In this document: piece by piece, positions 45,601 to 55,719 of the stretch
How positions within the stretch are numbered: the first letter of the stretch is position 1
Layout of the letters: each line of letters opens with the position of its first letter
NCBI GenBank assembly: GCA_033032175.1
Contig: CM065310.1
Location: forward strand, 1,860,001-1,924,000
Length of the DNA: 64,000 bases
Source of the DNA: Saturnia japonica
Lineage: Eukaryota > Arthropoda > Insecta > Lepidoptera > Saturniidae
Direction: 5' to 3'
Translations under genes and position numbers: made by a program
The notes under the pieces: model-generated
What the model saw: the letters and a program-made list of their open reading frames with translations, nothing else
Database searches by the model: none
Told to the model about the DNA's origin: nothing

Positions 45601-46327
45601 TGCCTTAATTAAATTTTTCTCATTTTATGGCGTACCAAATAAGATCAGTGCTGATTCTGGTACTGAATTCAACAATACACTTTTAAAAGAAACATTACAA
45701 TTTTATAAAATAGAATTACACATAAGCACTCCACATAATCCTAATTCTATGGGTTTAATTGAAAGATTCCATTCAACTATTTTAGAAATATATCGTATCG
45801 CTAAATATGAACATAAAATAACTGACGCGGCTAACGTTATGACTTATGCAATTATGTCATACAATCAAACCATTCACTCAACGACTGGTCTTACACCATT
45901 TGAAGTAGTTTTTGGACACACTGATTCTAATAGTACTTTTGAAGTAAACTTTAACAAACAATATACGCAACAATTAGTAAACGATCATATGAAACGAACG
46001 AAATATCTTTATAAATATTTAACAGACAAAGTAATTGAAAATAAAGAAAAGATTAAAACAAAACGTGGTGGTGAAACATCATTTGATATTCAAGAAGAGG
46101 ACACTATATTTGTAAAAGGTGTTAATACAAGGCGAAGTAAAGATAAACCGCGTTATCAAAAAGCACAAGTATATGGTAAAATTGACAGAAATATCTGTCC
46201 TGTAAAAATGAAAACTCGAAAAACAAACGTGCCTATTAAGGATATAAAACGACCTTCGCAGGTACCTCCTCGGGCTCCTGGCTCTGATCATCAGGATTCA
46301 CGCCCTTCAACTTCACAGAATCGATAA
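42563..46327 (+). CDS. pol: Errantivirus Pol polyprotein: protease, RT, RNase H, integrase
   Basis: 1254 codons counted from 42563, although translation is expected by -1 shift from gag at 42569-42575 and not from that ATG. Domains in order: aspartic protease with LMIDTGSTRSF (Asp 42); reverse transcriptase from about 295 with LDLASGYHQIEV and the catalytic YLDD at 455-458; RNase H with TTDASNYALGA (Asp 604), TDHRPLAWL and NADALSR; a Ser/Thr-rich tether; integrase with an HHCC zinc finger (first His 909, CETC) and the D-D-E triad at 978, 1031 and 1067 (SADSGTEF, GLIERFHS). All catalytic residues are present and there is no internal stop, so it looks functional. The C-terminal end overlaps the env exon in another frame. 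Confidence 0.97.
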   Translation: MRKFSYKSLQERPPEIVHLNYDGINKLPHIYIPEIDARLMIDTGSTRSFISPAKADEYFSDYKYIDPFEVISTHGRSLHDEVIDIPLLESFKSPMNHKFYIYNVDGRYDGLIGSNLLKILNATIDMKNLILRTQNTEIPIIYSPPWEITLEPRTETRVKVPTNLINGEAIINFKNFGNEVRMPSAIVTCKDSFATTVMQNASQDSVTLTFNEPLNITSLNNNTCKINLSTGQQLNDFEIDELLTQNLSKLRLDHANQEEREAIEKLCFEYRDIFYCDKLPLTFSNQVKHRIRTKNEDPIFIRQYRLPPSQNDEIQKQVEKLLKDNVIQESFSPWSAPVHLVPKKMDASGEQKFRMVVDYRRINDITTDDKYPLPNINDLFDKLGKSTYFSTLDLASGYHQIEVDEQDRPKTAFTTPMGHFEFTRMPFGLKTAPATFQRAMDNVLRGLQGIHCLVYLDDIIIYSSSIQEHVEKLRKVFDRLKQTNLKVTLDKCEFFKKDVLYLGHKITKHGLQPNDDKIRAVLAFPLPRTSTEIKSFLGLIGYYRKFIKDFSKITQPLTSCLKKKNKIEINESYVQAFQKCKELLVNAPILQFPDFSKPFILTTDASNYALGAVLSQGSVGNEKPIAYASRTLNDAETRYSTIEKELLAIVWAVKHIRPYLYGRKFTIFTDHRPLAWLNSLKEPNSKLTRWKLRLAEFDFDIIYKNGKQNSNADALSRIKLNILKDDMSLRVNVSDTERSESPILISDSSETLTIPSDSDKTLTHPIRSPSSSTITACSLPETIHSAEDIDTNGIPIIEEAIDTKPNQILIFTWNRNQLSIKDLSHEKQKILEVHLPVNNTNLVKKFLLEYIKPKIKYFFYFESEIHRKQFTNAVIKLFKKDTVKIYECTKRVIYLGDEKEQRATILAYHQGKTSHRGIKETLRKLKRNYFWTNMDITVASVINSCETCKTLKYDRKPLKPELMLTQTQTKPFAEIFIDIFSIEGSYFLTIIDAFSKLGQAFEISNRSTPEVVRALIKFFSFYGVPNKISADSGTEFNNTLLKETLQFYKIELHISTPHNPNSMGLIERFHSTILEIYRIAKYEHKITDAANVMTYAIMSYNQTIHSTTGLTPFEVVFGHTDSNSTFEVNFNKQYTQQLVNDHMKRTKYLYKYLTDKVIENKEKIKTKRGGETSFDIQEEDTIFVKGVNTRRSKDKPRYQKAQVYGKIDRNICPVKMKTRKTNVPIKDIKRPSQVPPRAPGSDHQDSRPSTSQNR
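42569..42575 (+). promoter_or_regulatory. -1 ribosomal frameshift site (slippery heptamer)
   Basis: A AAT TTT in the gag frame, the canonical X XXY YYZ form, 12 codons before the gag stop and near the start of the open pol frame. A shift of -1 here continues directly into pol. No clear downstream pseudoknot was worked out. Confidence 0.8.
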
Positions 46328-47393
46328 AAATCCCGGTATAGTCCTTGTGAAACAAGGTCAAGCTAGTGTAAGTTATGATAAGTGGACAATAATTAAGATT
46401 TTAGATTTAAGTCTGATACGTGAGGATTTAGAATTCAATATAAAAAGATATACTAAATTTAATCAATATTTAAAAACACATTTTGATAATGAAACATCTA
46501 ATGTTCAACTTTTTAATGTAAAGCTTCAAACGAATTATGTAATGAATATTAGTATTCAAAAATTAGAACAGTTATCTCCATCAACTAGAATTAAACGTGG
46601 ACTTCTCAATCCTCTTGGATCTATTATTAAGCTTATAACTGGTAACTTAGATCATAATGATGCTTTAAGATATGAAAATATGATTGATTCTCTAACGACA
46701 CGCCAAAATACACTCATTAAAAAGGTAACCTTAATATCAGATATTTCTGAATCAATGATAAAGATAACAAATTTCACGAAGGACAATTTCATTCGAATAG
46801 ATAAAGAGTTACGAGAAATAAAAAAATTAATAAATCAAACTAATATTGATATAACTACCCATAATTTTATTAATGTTTATAATTTATTTTTCCATAATTT
46901 TCAACTACTCTACATTCGGTTGAATGAAATTGAAACTTCTCTGGCCTTCAGTAAATTAAAAATATTACACCAATCTCTTATAAACTCAAATGAATTATTA
47001 GAATTGTTAAAAAAGATAGAGAAATTCTACAAACTTGTGTATCCAGTAAGTTATGACAATTTAGTTAAAATAGAGCAATGTATAGAGCTTAAAGCTTATA
47101 CAAAAGGAAGTCAAATAACATTCATTTTAGATATACCAATAATTAGAGATGAAATTTATACATACTACAGAGCAATTCCAATACCTATGACCAATCCTTC
47201 TAATCATACCACCATCATTATTCCTAAATTTCCTTACCTATTAGTAAAAGGGTCTAAATTTGTCTCGCTCACTTTACCTTGTAATGAACTTCACGACGAA
47301 ATGTTCCTGTCGAACAACTTCAGAAGACACTTGCATAACAGCATTAATTCAATTTTCTTCGAATACGAGTTCTTGTCATCCAGTACCAGTTGA
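46262..47393 (+). pseudogene. env: Errantivirus env-type glycoprotein, N-terminal part
   Basis: The env frame opens at a predicted acceptor (AG at 46260-46261) and overlaps the pol end. It starts with a hydrophobic signal-peptide-like stretch encoded at 46263-46301, has a basic furin-type site at 46586-46597 followed by a fusion-peptide-like segment, then a long helical region. This is the layout of the baculovirus F/errantivirus Env family, class I fusion glycoproteins. The 348-codon frame counted from 46347 begins with GTG and is not a true start. The frame closes at 47393 well before the membrane anchor, which lies in the next ORF (+1 frame). As sequenced, this copy would not make a full-length Env. 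Confidence 0.85.
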
Positions 47394-47973
47394 AATCAAG
47401 ACCATTAAGATACAACCAATTGGAAAAGAGAGATGGATTCTTCATAGTAACGCTGAGAATATATTATCAAAAATTTGTAACGACGAAATAACGAAAGAAA
47501 ATATAGAAGGGACATACTTCCTCGTCCTAGATGACCATTGCGATGTTAAAATTGGTGAAATTACGCTAAAAGCTCACCATATTACTACGAGTAATTTGAA
47601 GATGTCAAAATTACCGATTATTAATCTTCCCGAAATAACAATTACTGAGCAACAATTGCAACGTGAACCCATCAATTTGGATAACAGTGAATTAATAAAT
47701 CTTCAACATTTAAATAATCTTTTAAAAATCAGTGAAAGTGAACTAAAAACATCAAGTGAAAGAATTATTAATGTAAAAAGTGTTAGTGCCGGAACTTTAT
47801 TGTTATATGTGATTATATTTCTATTAATTCTTGTATTCTTAGTATATAAGCTCAGTTTTTGTAAAAATTATTGCTATCGAAATAATCATAGTGATAATCA
47901 TCCCTCTGATAATTTCGAACTTGAGGGGGGAGGAGTTATGCAGTCTGTACCCTCTCTTATTACGTCTTGTTAA
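47260..47973 (+). pseudogene. env: Errantivirus env-type glycoprotein, C-terminal part
   Basis: Continues the Env ectodomain in the +1 frame relative to 46262-47393 and overlaps it by 134 nt; homology-like features (cysteine spacing) switch frame near 47290-47330. A single membrane-spanning segment is encoded at about 47797-47850, followed by a short cytoplasmic tail. The stop codon at 47971-47973 lies inside the 3' LTR, as in other errantiviruses. The start at 47260 has no special support. The break is a net one-base frame change with no long homopolymer nearby; assembly error is possible. Confidence 0.85.
47921..47933 (+). promoter_or_regulatory. Polypurine tract
   Basis: gaggggggaggag-type purine run immediately before the 3' LTR; primes plus-strand DNA synthesis. 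Confidence 0.9.
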
Positions 47974-48240
47974 TTGGTACATACGTTAGAAATGCTGATG
48001 TTACGTTTTTAACCCATATTATGTCTGCAAACTACTGATAGACACCTGGTGTTTTGACTGAATGTATTGCGACATATTTCTCATTATTTCATAGTAAACA
48101 GCCCCACTTTGTGTTTATAGAATAAGAGTTTATAAAAGAGACATTTGTAACAAATAAAAGCATTCTTAATAAAGCTTCTTGAGAATCAGTCTTGTCTTAG
48201 ACTTTTTAAAAACCCTCGGCAGTGCTCCCGAAATTTAACT
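47934..48240 (+). repeat. Errantivirus 3' LTR
   Basis: 307 bp; reading it against 40424-40730 I find no mismatch. Followed by the target duplication CTTT (48241-48244). Confidence 0.97.
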
Positions 48241-48530
48241 CTTTTGTACATAAGTGAAGTGGATTATAAATATAAACAAAGAGCATGCATTCTGGGATCC
48301 CACAAAAACACCCTAGATCGTTCTAACAAGGCAGCCACCATCTTTTTAGACGCCACTTTGTATAAAATACATATTACTACGAAGGCTTGAAAACAATGAC
48401 GCTGGAAAATTTTACGAAGGTTTAATAACATTGACATTGAAAACCCAACTTTGTGTATTGGAAAATTTTATGAAGGCTTAAAACATTGACACTGGCAAGT
48501 GCTTCTGCGGCACCAAAACAAGAAGAAGAG
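48241..48530 (+). repeat. Family D retroposon, right part
   Basis: Continues the copy interrupted at 40423: aagtgaagtggattataaat, gcagccaccatctttttaga, then an internal duplication of the gaaaattttacgaaggttt unit, and an agaagaagag tail followed by taatc. Confidence 0.8.
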
Positions 48531-48650
48531 TAATCTAACGACACCTCGTATGCTAAAACCATCAAGCTGTTTAGGCTATAGAGCATGCCAAAAAAATAGA
48601 CAAGATTGAAAAACATAACCCTCCTTTTTTGCAGTCAGGTAAAAATACGA
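48531..48650 (+). repeat. Family E repeat, right part
   Basis: taatctaacgacacctcgta through gctatagagcatgccaaaaa to cataaccctccttttttgca. Confidence 0.75.
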
Positions 48651-49379
48651 TTCAGGTTAAAATAACTTTCGATTAGGTCAAAATTCAATAATTTAAATAA
48701 AATACCTTTCTTTCGGCTTTGTCTTCGGTATCACAGTCATAATCATCCGATAGGATCTTTGTTATCCAGAGGATATATCTTTTATTTACTAAATTGACCA
48801 GGGGATCGGAGTTCTTTTAAATTTAGTTATTTTGACCACAAAGTGTGTCAGATAACAATTATACATTTTCTAATACTTCGTACTACGCAGTAATATTTCA
48901 AATTATGAATTTCAAAGAGTCACCGTGGCAGGTTTTTCACTTTTAATATGATGGCAGCTACGCAGTTAGATACGTCTGACGTAGTTTATTTTTGTCCATT
49001 ACATAATGAGAATGCAGTGCAGTATTTTTTCCACGCAAGAGAAAGATACCAAATGACTTTAAGGACTTAAGTTACAACAAATTACTTATAACTTACACCC
49101 TTATGCTTGTGAGTTATAAAAATGTTGATAGATGCCTGTACGGTAGTCAAATGACGTAACAGATAAAAATATTTTCTTATCTAAAGCTTTGTTTGATGTT
49201 TTAATATTAGAATAACGTTTTTGATTTGGAATGATAATATTATGTTTTGATTTTGATTATTATAGTTTGCTCAGGGATATGCCGTATCTTTTTTTATCAA
49301 CACAATTTGTTCACGACGTCACGTTATTCAACTCGGATATCATAAAGTAAACTTGGAACAGTCAAATAGTGGAACGGTG
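48651..49379. other. Spacer without recognised feature
   Basis: AT-rich; no gene or known repeat recognised. Confidence 0.3.
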
Positions 49380-49915
49380 TCTAATGGTAAAGACAGTAAT
49401 ACAATGCAAAAACAGAGGCATTATCGCCTGCAGTCACTAATGTCTTACCGTTTTGAGTAAATGTGCCTCAAAAAAATAAAATAAAAAAAAGTCAATTACG
49501 CAGGATATATTTAGGTACATAAGTGTGCGTGCGAACACAGATGTACCCTCTCGTCCTTTCTCCTCTTCATCCGATGGAATAGGTAGCCACTGCAACCGGA
49601 GAGAAGTTGGGATGTAGTATTTAGGCGACAATAACTAGACACCTATCATCGCCTTAGGCCTTCCACAATGCCTCACTACCACGCCTCCGAAAGTAGACTG
49701 CTAAGACACCGCGGTAGATTTATATGCACTAAGCGGGATGCGACCGCCAAAACTCATGTGCCAAAGTACAAGAGATACCCTCAGCCAGGTTCAGCCCACG
49801 AGTCGACGTGGTTACCGGAGTGTGGCACTGCATACAGGACAGCTTGTTGGAGCCACTGGCGAGAGGTTGTGGATTATGTTAAAGTAAACATGGAATTCAA
49901 CCGCCCATAGCCGAC
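49380..49915 (+). repeat. Unclassified dispersed-type element
   Basis: Parts such as cataagtgtgcgtgcgaaca, catccgatggaataggtagc and gcaaccggagagaagttgg have the look of a lepidopteran repeat with a 'gatgggacggcaatccgaca'-type core, recalled only loosely. The 80-codon frame at 49668-49910 has no recognised domain. Confidence 0.35.
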
Positions 49916-50084
49916 TGGCTGAATTACACACGGACAACCCACTACACAATTAGCACATAAGCGGTAAAAGTCCTGTATAATTTAAATGCTAGAGGTAATC
50001 ACAAATTAGTCATCCAATTTCTTGACTTAGTTGACTTCAATAAAAGTTTTTAGGTACTAGTGTTACGTCCTTTGATAAGATCCA

Positions 50085-50395
50085 GAATCACATTACTGAT
50101 TTACTAGACAATGAGTTTTGGGATTATATCAGCAGGCTTTACTGTGAAAGGGGAGGACAGTTATGTGAATGATAGTGATGTCTGGAAGTGACCCCCTCTC
50201 TGTGCATCCACTAAGTTATTATTATTGTACCTGTTGTATTAACATTTGTACAGTTGAGAAAAAAAAATCCGATCGAGTTTCTTGCCGGTTCTTCTCAATG
50301 TCTGGGATATTTTCTGAACCGGCAGTAGTGTTTTGACGTTCATAAGTGCCTAAATTGAATAAAGACTATTTTGATGTTGATTCTGTTTATTATCT
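50085..50395 (+). repeat. Family L, LINE 3' tail
   Basis: gatgtctggaagtgaccccc, ccgatcgagtttcttgccgg, gttttgacgttcataagtgc and ttgaataaagactattttga. The TTTTGA-type tail suggests a LINE 3' end. Confidence 0.65.
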
Positions 50396-50444
50396 TTAAA
50401 TATTATATGTACAGATAATAAAAAATAATTAAGTAGGTAATAAA

Positions 50445-50575
50445 CCCGATCGAGTTTCTAGCCGGTTCTTCTCCAGGACTGAGTTGTTTTCCGAAATGTT
50501 ATTAGGGTTTTAACGTTCATAAGTGTATTCTTAGAGCTTCAAGATTTCAATAAAGATCTTTTGATTTTGACTGTG
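50445..50575 (+). repeat. Family L, second copy
   Basis: cccgatcgagtttctagccg through aacgttcataagtgtattc to aagatcttttgattttgac, a truncated second copy just downstream. Confidence 0.65.
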
Positions 50576-50579
50576 ACAG

Positions 50580-51375
50580 GTTTTCCACCATGTGTGTATG
50601 GTAGTCGCGACCTAGCCGAGTGTACAGCCCTACCACCTCTCTATAGACATTTTCTTGTTTGTCATCCAGTATGGTACACCAAGTTAACAGGTCAGGTTGG
50701 ATTGGATGTCTCAAGTCTTAATTAACTTGTGTTATTTAAGCCCTTTTACACATCAAAATCTACCTTCAGCCTCACCGCGCCGCCGCGCCGTTTAAATTAA
50801 GCAATACGTCTGCACCATTGACTGTTCTTTGACTGTGAAAATTTATTTAATGCTGCACTAATTCTTGTCCGAATATTACGTTACGTTAAGCTTTTCATGG
50901 ATTTTGAATTTACATAACATTAATATAGAAGCCACAGATACGACCTGTTCTGTGTAATTATTATTGTATATCTAAGGATTGACGTTTATGACTATCATAT
51001 TTAACTTGTTTAAAATATGATGCACTATCTATTTTATCTATAATTTATATTTATTTTATTTTGTCTAATAAAAATTTAGCAATAGATAATAAGTTTTATG
51101 TTACTTTAAATACACATTATCTAGATTCGAAAGTTTAATTAAGCAAGTTTTTATATAGCCTTTCAGGCATAGTGACTGCACTATGCCTGATGGTGACCAT
51201 AGTACAATCGAGAAACAACAGCGAACAACGAGAGATTAGTAATCACTCGACGGTCGTCGTTGTCATGCAGCCGAATATACACTATCTGAGCATAACCGCG
51301 ATGAAACAAAAGAGAGTCCTTGTTATAATTGTATCACCATGTGCGTGGTAGTCGCGAGCAAGTTGGCTATAGATA
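50580..51375 (+). repeat. Family H fragments and spacer
   Basis: Fragments at 50585-50640 (gtgtatggtagtcgcgacct, ccctaccacc) and 51225-51375 (actcgacggtcgtcgttgtc, tgcgtggtagtcgcgagcaa) match family H. The AT-rich stretch between is unremarkable apart from the hairpin at 51163-51190. Confidence 0.5.
51163..51190. repeat. Perfect 12-bp hairpin
   Basis: tcaggcatagtg, loop actg, cactatgcctga. Confidence 0.9.
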
Positions 51376-51381
51376 TGTTGC

Positions 51382-51478
51382 GTACTGTTGGGTACTGATG
51401 AGTACTGACGAGTACTGATGAGGACTGATGAGTACTGTTGAGTAATGATAAGTACTGATTAGTACTGATTAGTACTTG
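51382..51478 (+). repeat. 10-bp minisatellite, about ten units
   Basis: Consensus gtactgatga repeated head to tail with point changes (gtactgttgg, gtactgacga, gtaatgataa) and a t-for-g shift in the last units. Confidence 0.95.
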
Positions 51479-51699
51479 ATATACACCGGCTAATCGATTA
51501 ACATGACACGCCTAAGAGTGCCTGGTGGTCGGGGTCCAGTTGCATAAAATTATCGTGTTACCACCCAGCAAAACTCAGTAAATATTTATATAATGGTGGG
51601 AGCAAACAAGAAACTGTGTAGACAATACCAGGTACTGTCGTGTCGTGTTCGCGTCCGGAAAATTGCTGGTCTGTCAAGATAATTTTTTTTAGAACTTAC

Positions 51700-51920
51700 T
51701 ATACTGTTAGATATTAGGGCCCTGGAGCCTCAGACGGCTTTTACCGCTTCACTTTACTTAGCCGCGAAAATAAACATAACTTGCTCAAGGGTGCCTAAAT
51801 GGTCGAACTTCGGCTTGGGCTGCTGCCTATCATGCGAAAAAGACGCAATCTATCTAATTCCCTATCGGTAGAATTCGAGCTAACTATACATACATACATG
51901 CTCCTGCCTCCTGGCAGTAT
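51700..51920 (+). repeat. Family F repeat, truncated
   Basis: ctatactgttagatattagg, gggtgcctaaatggtcgaac and gctcctgcctcctggcag match the first quarter of 21196-21990. Confidence 0.65.
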
Positions 51921-52507
51921 TTATGTCATGTACTAGTTAATTACACAACAATACCGGAAATAAATGTATAAATAATAAAAAAAAAAAACAACAATCTTAC
52001 TCTTAAAAAATATACTTTTATGTTTTCGTTTTAAAATTTTGGGTTAAACAAAGTAGGTATAGTCGAAATAATTTTTTACGATTTCGTTCAAAACTAAAGC
52101 TATTTCCAAAGCAACAACTCGACGACTACTACCTCTAAATAAAATGCCTGTGAAAATGCAAAATTCTGCAGCCGAGTGCGCAATCAATTTTTTTTTGTAC
52201 ACAAAAAGTTTTTATTTCCCGTCTATCTCGAATATTTGACAATGCAGAACAGTTAGTCGGTCAACCCGTGAGTGAGAGAGGCAATTAAAATATTATTTAT
52301 AAATAAGTGTCTAATGTTATGTAGAATAATATGTTAAAACATCGGCCATAGTTTTAATACTAGAAATAAATATAAATTAGTCGTAGGTACCGTATTTTAC
52401 ACATGGTAAGACACATATAAGTGTTTTAGGTACCTACTTATGTTAGGTTCGTCGATCAAATATAATCTGGTGTAGGTATGCGCGTTGTGTGTACAATATA
52501 TTTTAAT
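51921..52507. other. Spacer without recognised feature
   Basis: AT-rich; nothing recognised. Confidence 0.3.
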
Positions 52508-52776
52508 ACTAGCTGTGCTCAAGGCTCCGTACGCGTTTATTACAGACAAATTTAGCCTAAGTTATTCTTATAACATCAACTATCTGTCAGTAAAAGTTCT
52601 GTCAAAATAATACCAACCGTTTCGGAGATTACGCGGAACAAACAGACAGACAGACAAAACTTTTTAAAATGATTTTTTTGTTATAGGTATCGTATATACT
52701 TTCATATGCATTATGTAAAAATCTGTCATTTTGACATTACAAACGGTTATTTCAATATGATTTATTTGTATAGATG
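52508..52776 (+). repeat. Family A repeat, internally deleted
   Basis: tagctgtgctcaaggctccg then directly to agcctaagttattcttataa and gtttcggagattacgcggaa; the ~250-bp middle is missing. Confidence 0.75.
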
Positions 52777-54182
52777 GTGGGTTTGTGAAAGAATGGCACA
52801 TATTAATCAATTGATAAATGTAGATAAATTCAAATAAATATACTTAAAATGTTCAATTAATAAATATGCATAACTGTATATATATATATTAATATGTGAA
52901 ACAAAAGCTTTCTACCCCTTTCTAAGCGTATTGCGTGCACGGAAGACTGAGATTTGGCATCGTTAAAGTTTATAATAATATGGAGAAGGAGTGCAGAAAG
53001 CTAAAATTTATCTATAATATCTGTTACTAATATATTAAATTAAATAAATTAATACTGCGATTCCTAAACCGACCAGTGCCATTGGACTTAGACCTCCCAA
53101 AATATTGACATTGTCACTTAACGAAAAGTGACAGCAAGTGATGTAGATAATACTCATTGTTTATGAATACTGTAAATGTCAAACAGAAAATAGTCTATGA
53201 TCAAAAAGTCGCTTGTATAAATAAATGGATAATACGCAATGATAATGTCATTTCATTGAATATGCAAATAGGTGATTGATTGACTGACTGACTGTACTGT
53301 ACTGACTGATGCGTACCTACCTACCTACCTACCTACGTTGCGTAGAAAATACGGAACGCTTTTTGTTAACGCTTTTATAAATTTCACTCCTCATAAAATT
53401 TCCATACTAGGGGTATTATATGAAAATCGATTTATAAGGAGCAAACTTCAATAACTTTAAGCGAGTTCCACTAGCGCCTGCATTTCCGCTGTAGGTACTG
53501 ATGAAAGCGTTGCATTGCGTGGATTTCATTTCAATCCTTTATAACATTCCCGAAAAAGTTTACAAACGAAATATTTGCTCTTGTTTATTTCTGACATGAT
53601 ATGAATGATTTTGCGAATTCTTTGTTTGAAATCCTTTTTTTCAATGTTACTGATAAAAATAAACTTCACACATTTGACAACACAATGACTTTTTATAAAT
53701 AGACGTATTATACTCTCACTAAAAGCAATTTGAACACGGTACAAATTTTGTTATCAGCATGTTGAAACAAAAGAGATGGAAATCACAGCGTAAGGCAGAA
53801 ACTATGTTATCAAAAAAGGACAACAGTTTCTTCTCGCTCACGTCGATATCAAGTCAAAGTTAACTGAAGGCCTACCATTCACGATTGCATGTAAAGAGCG
53901 TCAATGCCGTATCTACATATAAAATATCATTGCATATTAAGACAAGGTTATACCTATCTAGTTATGCAGTTACCAGGACAAACTATAACAGGCCGTACCT
54001 AAGGAAACGCTTTATAAGGATTATAATTCCAGGTTAACGTCCGTTTAACTAACTCATGGGAACAATGAACAATAAATTAGTTTGGACATTGGTTTAGCAA
54101 ATAATGGCAGTCGTGATATCCATCCCGGTCTGTCTTTACAGTCATAAAATTAGTAATTAATTAATCTTAATTATATTTGAAA
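52777..54182. other. Spacer with simple repeats
   Basis: AT-rich DNA with a (GACT)n run followed by (CTAC)n at 53275-53335. No gene was recognised; the short minus frame at 53526-53744 has no motif. Confidence 0.35.
53275..53335 (+). repeat. Tetranucleotide microsatellites
   Basis: gattgattgactgactgact, then tactgtactgactgat, then five-fold ctac. Confidence 0.9.
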
Positions 54183-54640
54183 CTAGCTGTGCCCCCGGTT
54201 TCACCCGTGTTAATTTTATCCGACAAACAACGCGCCGTCAACGCACGTAAAATTCAACTTCATGAAATATCTTTATGATGATTAACTTTTGTTTGTAAGA
54301 ATTAATATGCCATGTCTAAAAATAATGTTCGTAAATCACTTTAAGTTTCAACAAATGTTTATCACAAAATACCTTATTGTTGCTTATATATAAGATATAG
54401 GCATATATTATCGAGGATTTTTTAAAATATACTAAGGACGAATGTTTTTGTAAACATTGTTTAATGTATAAGAGTATTACTAATCATTACGCTAGCGCAC
54501 GCGGATAAAGTAGTTCGTTAGCGTTTTTGTTTCAGAGTTACTTAGCAAAAATCAATATAGCTGAGAGTGGCTGAGATAGATTATACTATTACTCGTGAGT
54601 CTGGCTATCATATACAAAAAAATAAATCAATTGAGTCTGA
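54183..54640 (+). repeat. Family B repeat, long form
   Basis: tagctgtgcccccggtttca, cccgtgttaattttatccga and caacgcgccgtcaacgcacg, to ctatcatatacaaaaaa. Confidence 0.75.
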
Positions 54641-55241
54641 TGCATGAATATACAGTGAACCGACATTTTTATCTACCGTTGTAAAACAGTTTTTTTGAAA
54701 CATAATTAATATTAACTAATACTAAATTATGCCGTAAGATTGTGTGACCTTTGCCTGTTAAATAATTCAAGAAGAAAATTATATTATTTATTATACCGAC
54801 CGATTTTATAAACTTAGGAAATGTTTCCACACAAATTCTCCATTGAAACTTTAAAACTGTTGTCTGTGCAAATTCATAAAATTGATTTACGACAAAGCCG
54901 CGAAGTCCCAATAAACATTTGTAATCAAAATATTAGTATTGATAATTCAGACTGACTTATTTAATAGTTTGTGAACCGTACCAGTCCCACCGTTTGTATA
55001 TACGGTAATATTTTAAATTAAACTCTATGAGATGTGTTAGGACTAAAAAATTATTACAAACGGTGTTATTAGATACAAAACTGGCGTAATTGTAAACGTT
55101 TTTTTTTCGCTGGCAATAAAGTCTAAATTTGTTTAAAAATAAGTTGTCAGTTGAAACTATTCGATTTGTGATTCGAAATCGAAGGCGTTCTGAATCGTAG
55201 TTAGTTCAAAGTAGCGACAAATCACATTTACTAAGGAGAGA
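54641..55241. other. Spacer without recognised feature
   Basis: AT-rich; the 80-codon minus frame at 54669-54911 has no motif. Confidence 0.3.
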
Positions 55242-55249
55242 GTTTACAG

Positions 55250-55533
55250 TAGGGATGGTAGACGTACCATGTTCTTAGTACAAATACAGTGTTTCAGGAT
55301 CTTGTACTATGTACCAGGTAAATGTTATCCTGGTACGTAATATTAGAAATTTAGGCCCCTAACGTTTGCAAAATGACGGGTAACGACGAGTTAAAAAAAG
55401 AGGTCCTCCGGAGCGGACGAGGGTACTAAGCCCCTGGTATTTGTCATTTGCTTGAGGGTATCATTTTTTTTTGAAATACCAACGTTCAGCGAAATTTGTA
55501 CCAGTATTATTAGTCCAATAGGTACCGTCCCTG
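55250..55533. mobile_element. hAT-type MITE with imperfect 8-bp target duplication
   Basis: Ends tagggatgg and, inverted, cagggacgg; flanks gtttacag (55242-55249) and gtttacgg (55534-55541) match in 7 of 8 bases. 284 bp, no ORF; the interior gacgagttaaaaaaagaggt, cctccggagcgg resembles 16045-16085. Confidence 0.75.
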
Positions 55534-55719
55534 GTTTACGGTAAATTACTAGTCTGGCGCAATATTAATATGCGCTCTAAAACGGTCTAGATTTTGATTA
55601 TAAACGAAGGTTAGAGAAGGCTGCTTTTGTTACTGATACGCTTTACATTGTAAATTAGATTTTAACAAGAATGTCTATCGATAAGATTACATTCGATTTT
55701 GTTTTTCAATGGAAAATTA

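Larger units (their letters stand above)
40424..48240 (+). mobile_element. Young Ty3/Gypsy errantivirus, near-intact provirus
   Basis: A 7,817-bp LTR retrotransposon with gag, pol and an env-type third ORF, the layout of insect errantiviruses (gypsy, 17.6, TED). The LTR ends AGTTA..TAACT, the 4-bp duplication CTTT (40420-40423, 48241-48244), and a primer site starting on the last LTR base are all typical. Its two LTRs show no difference by eye, so insertion was recent. gag and pol are open and all catalytic motifs present; env carries one frame break. It is inserted in a family D retroposon that is itself inserted in a family E repeat. Confidence 0.97.

Noticed and set aside
49668..49910. 80-codon ORF of balanced composition
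   Set aside because: Lies within sequence that looks like a dispersed repeat and has no recognisable domain.
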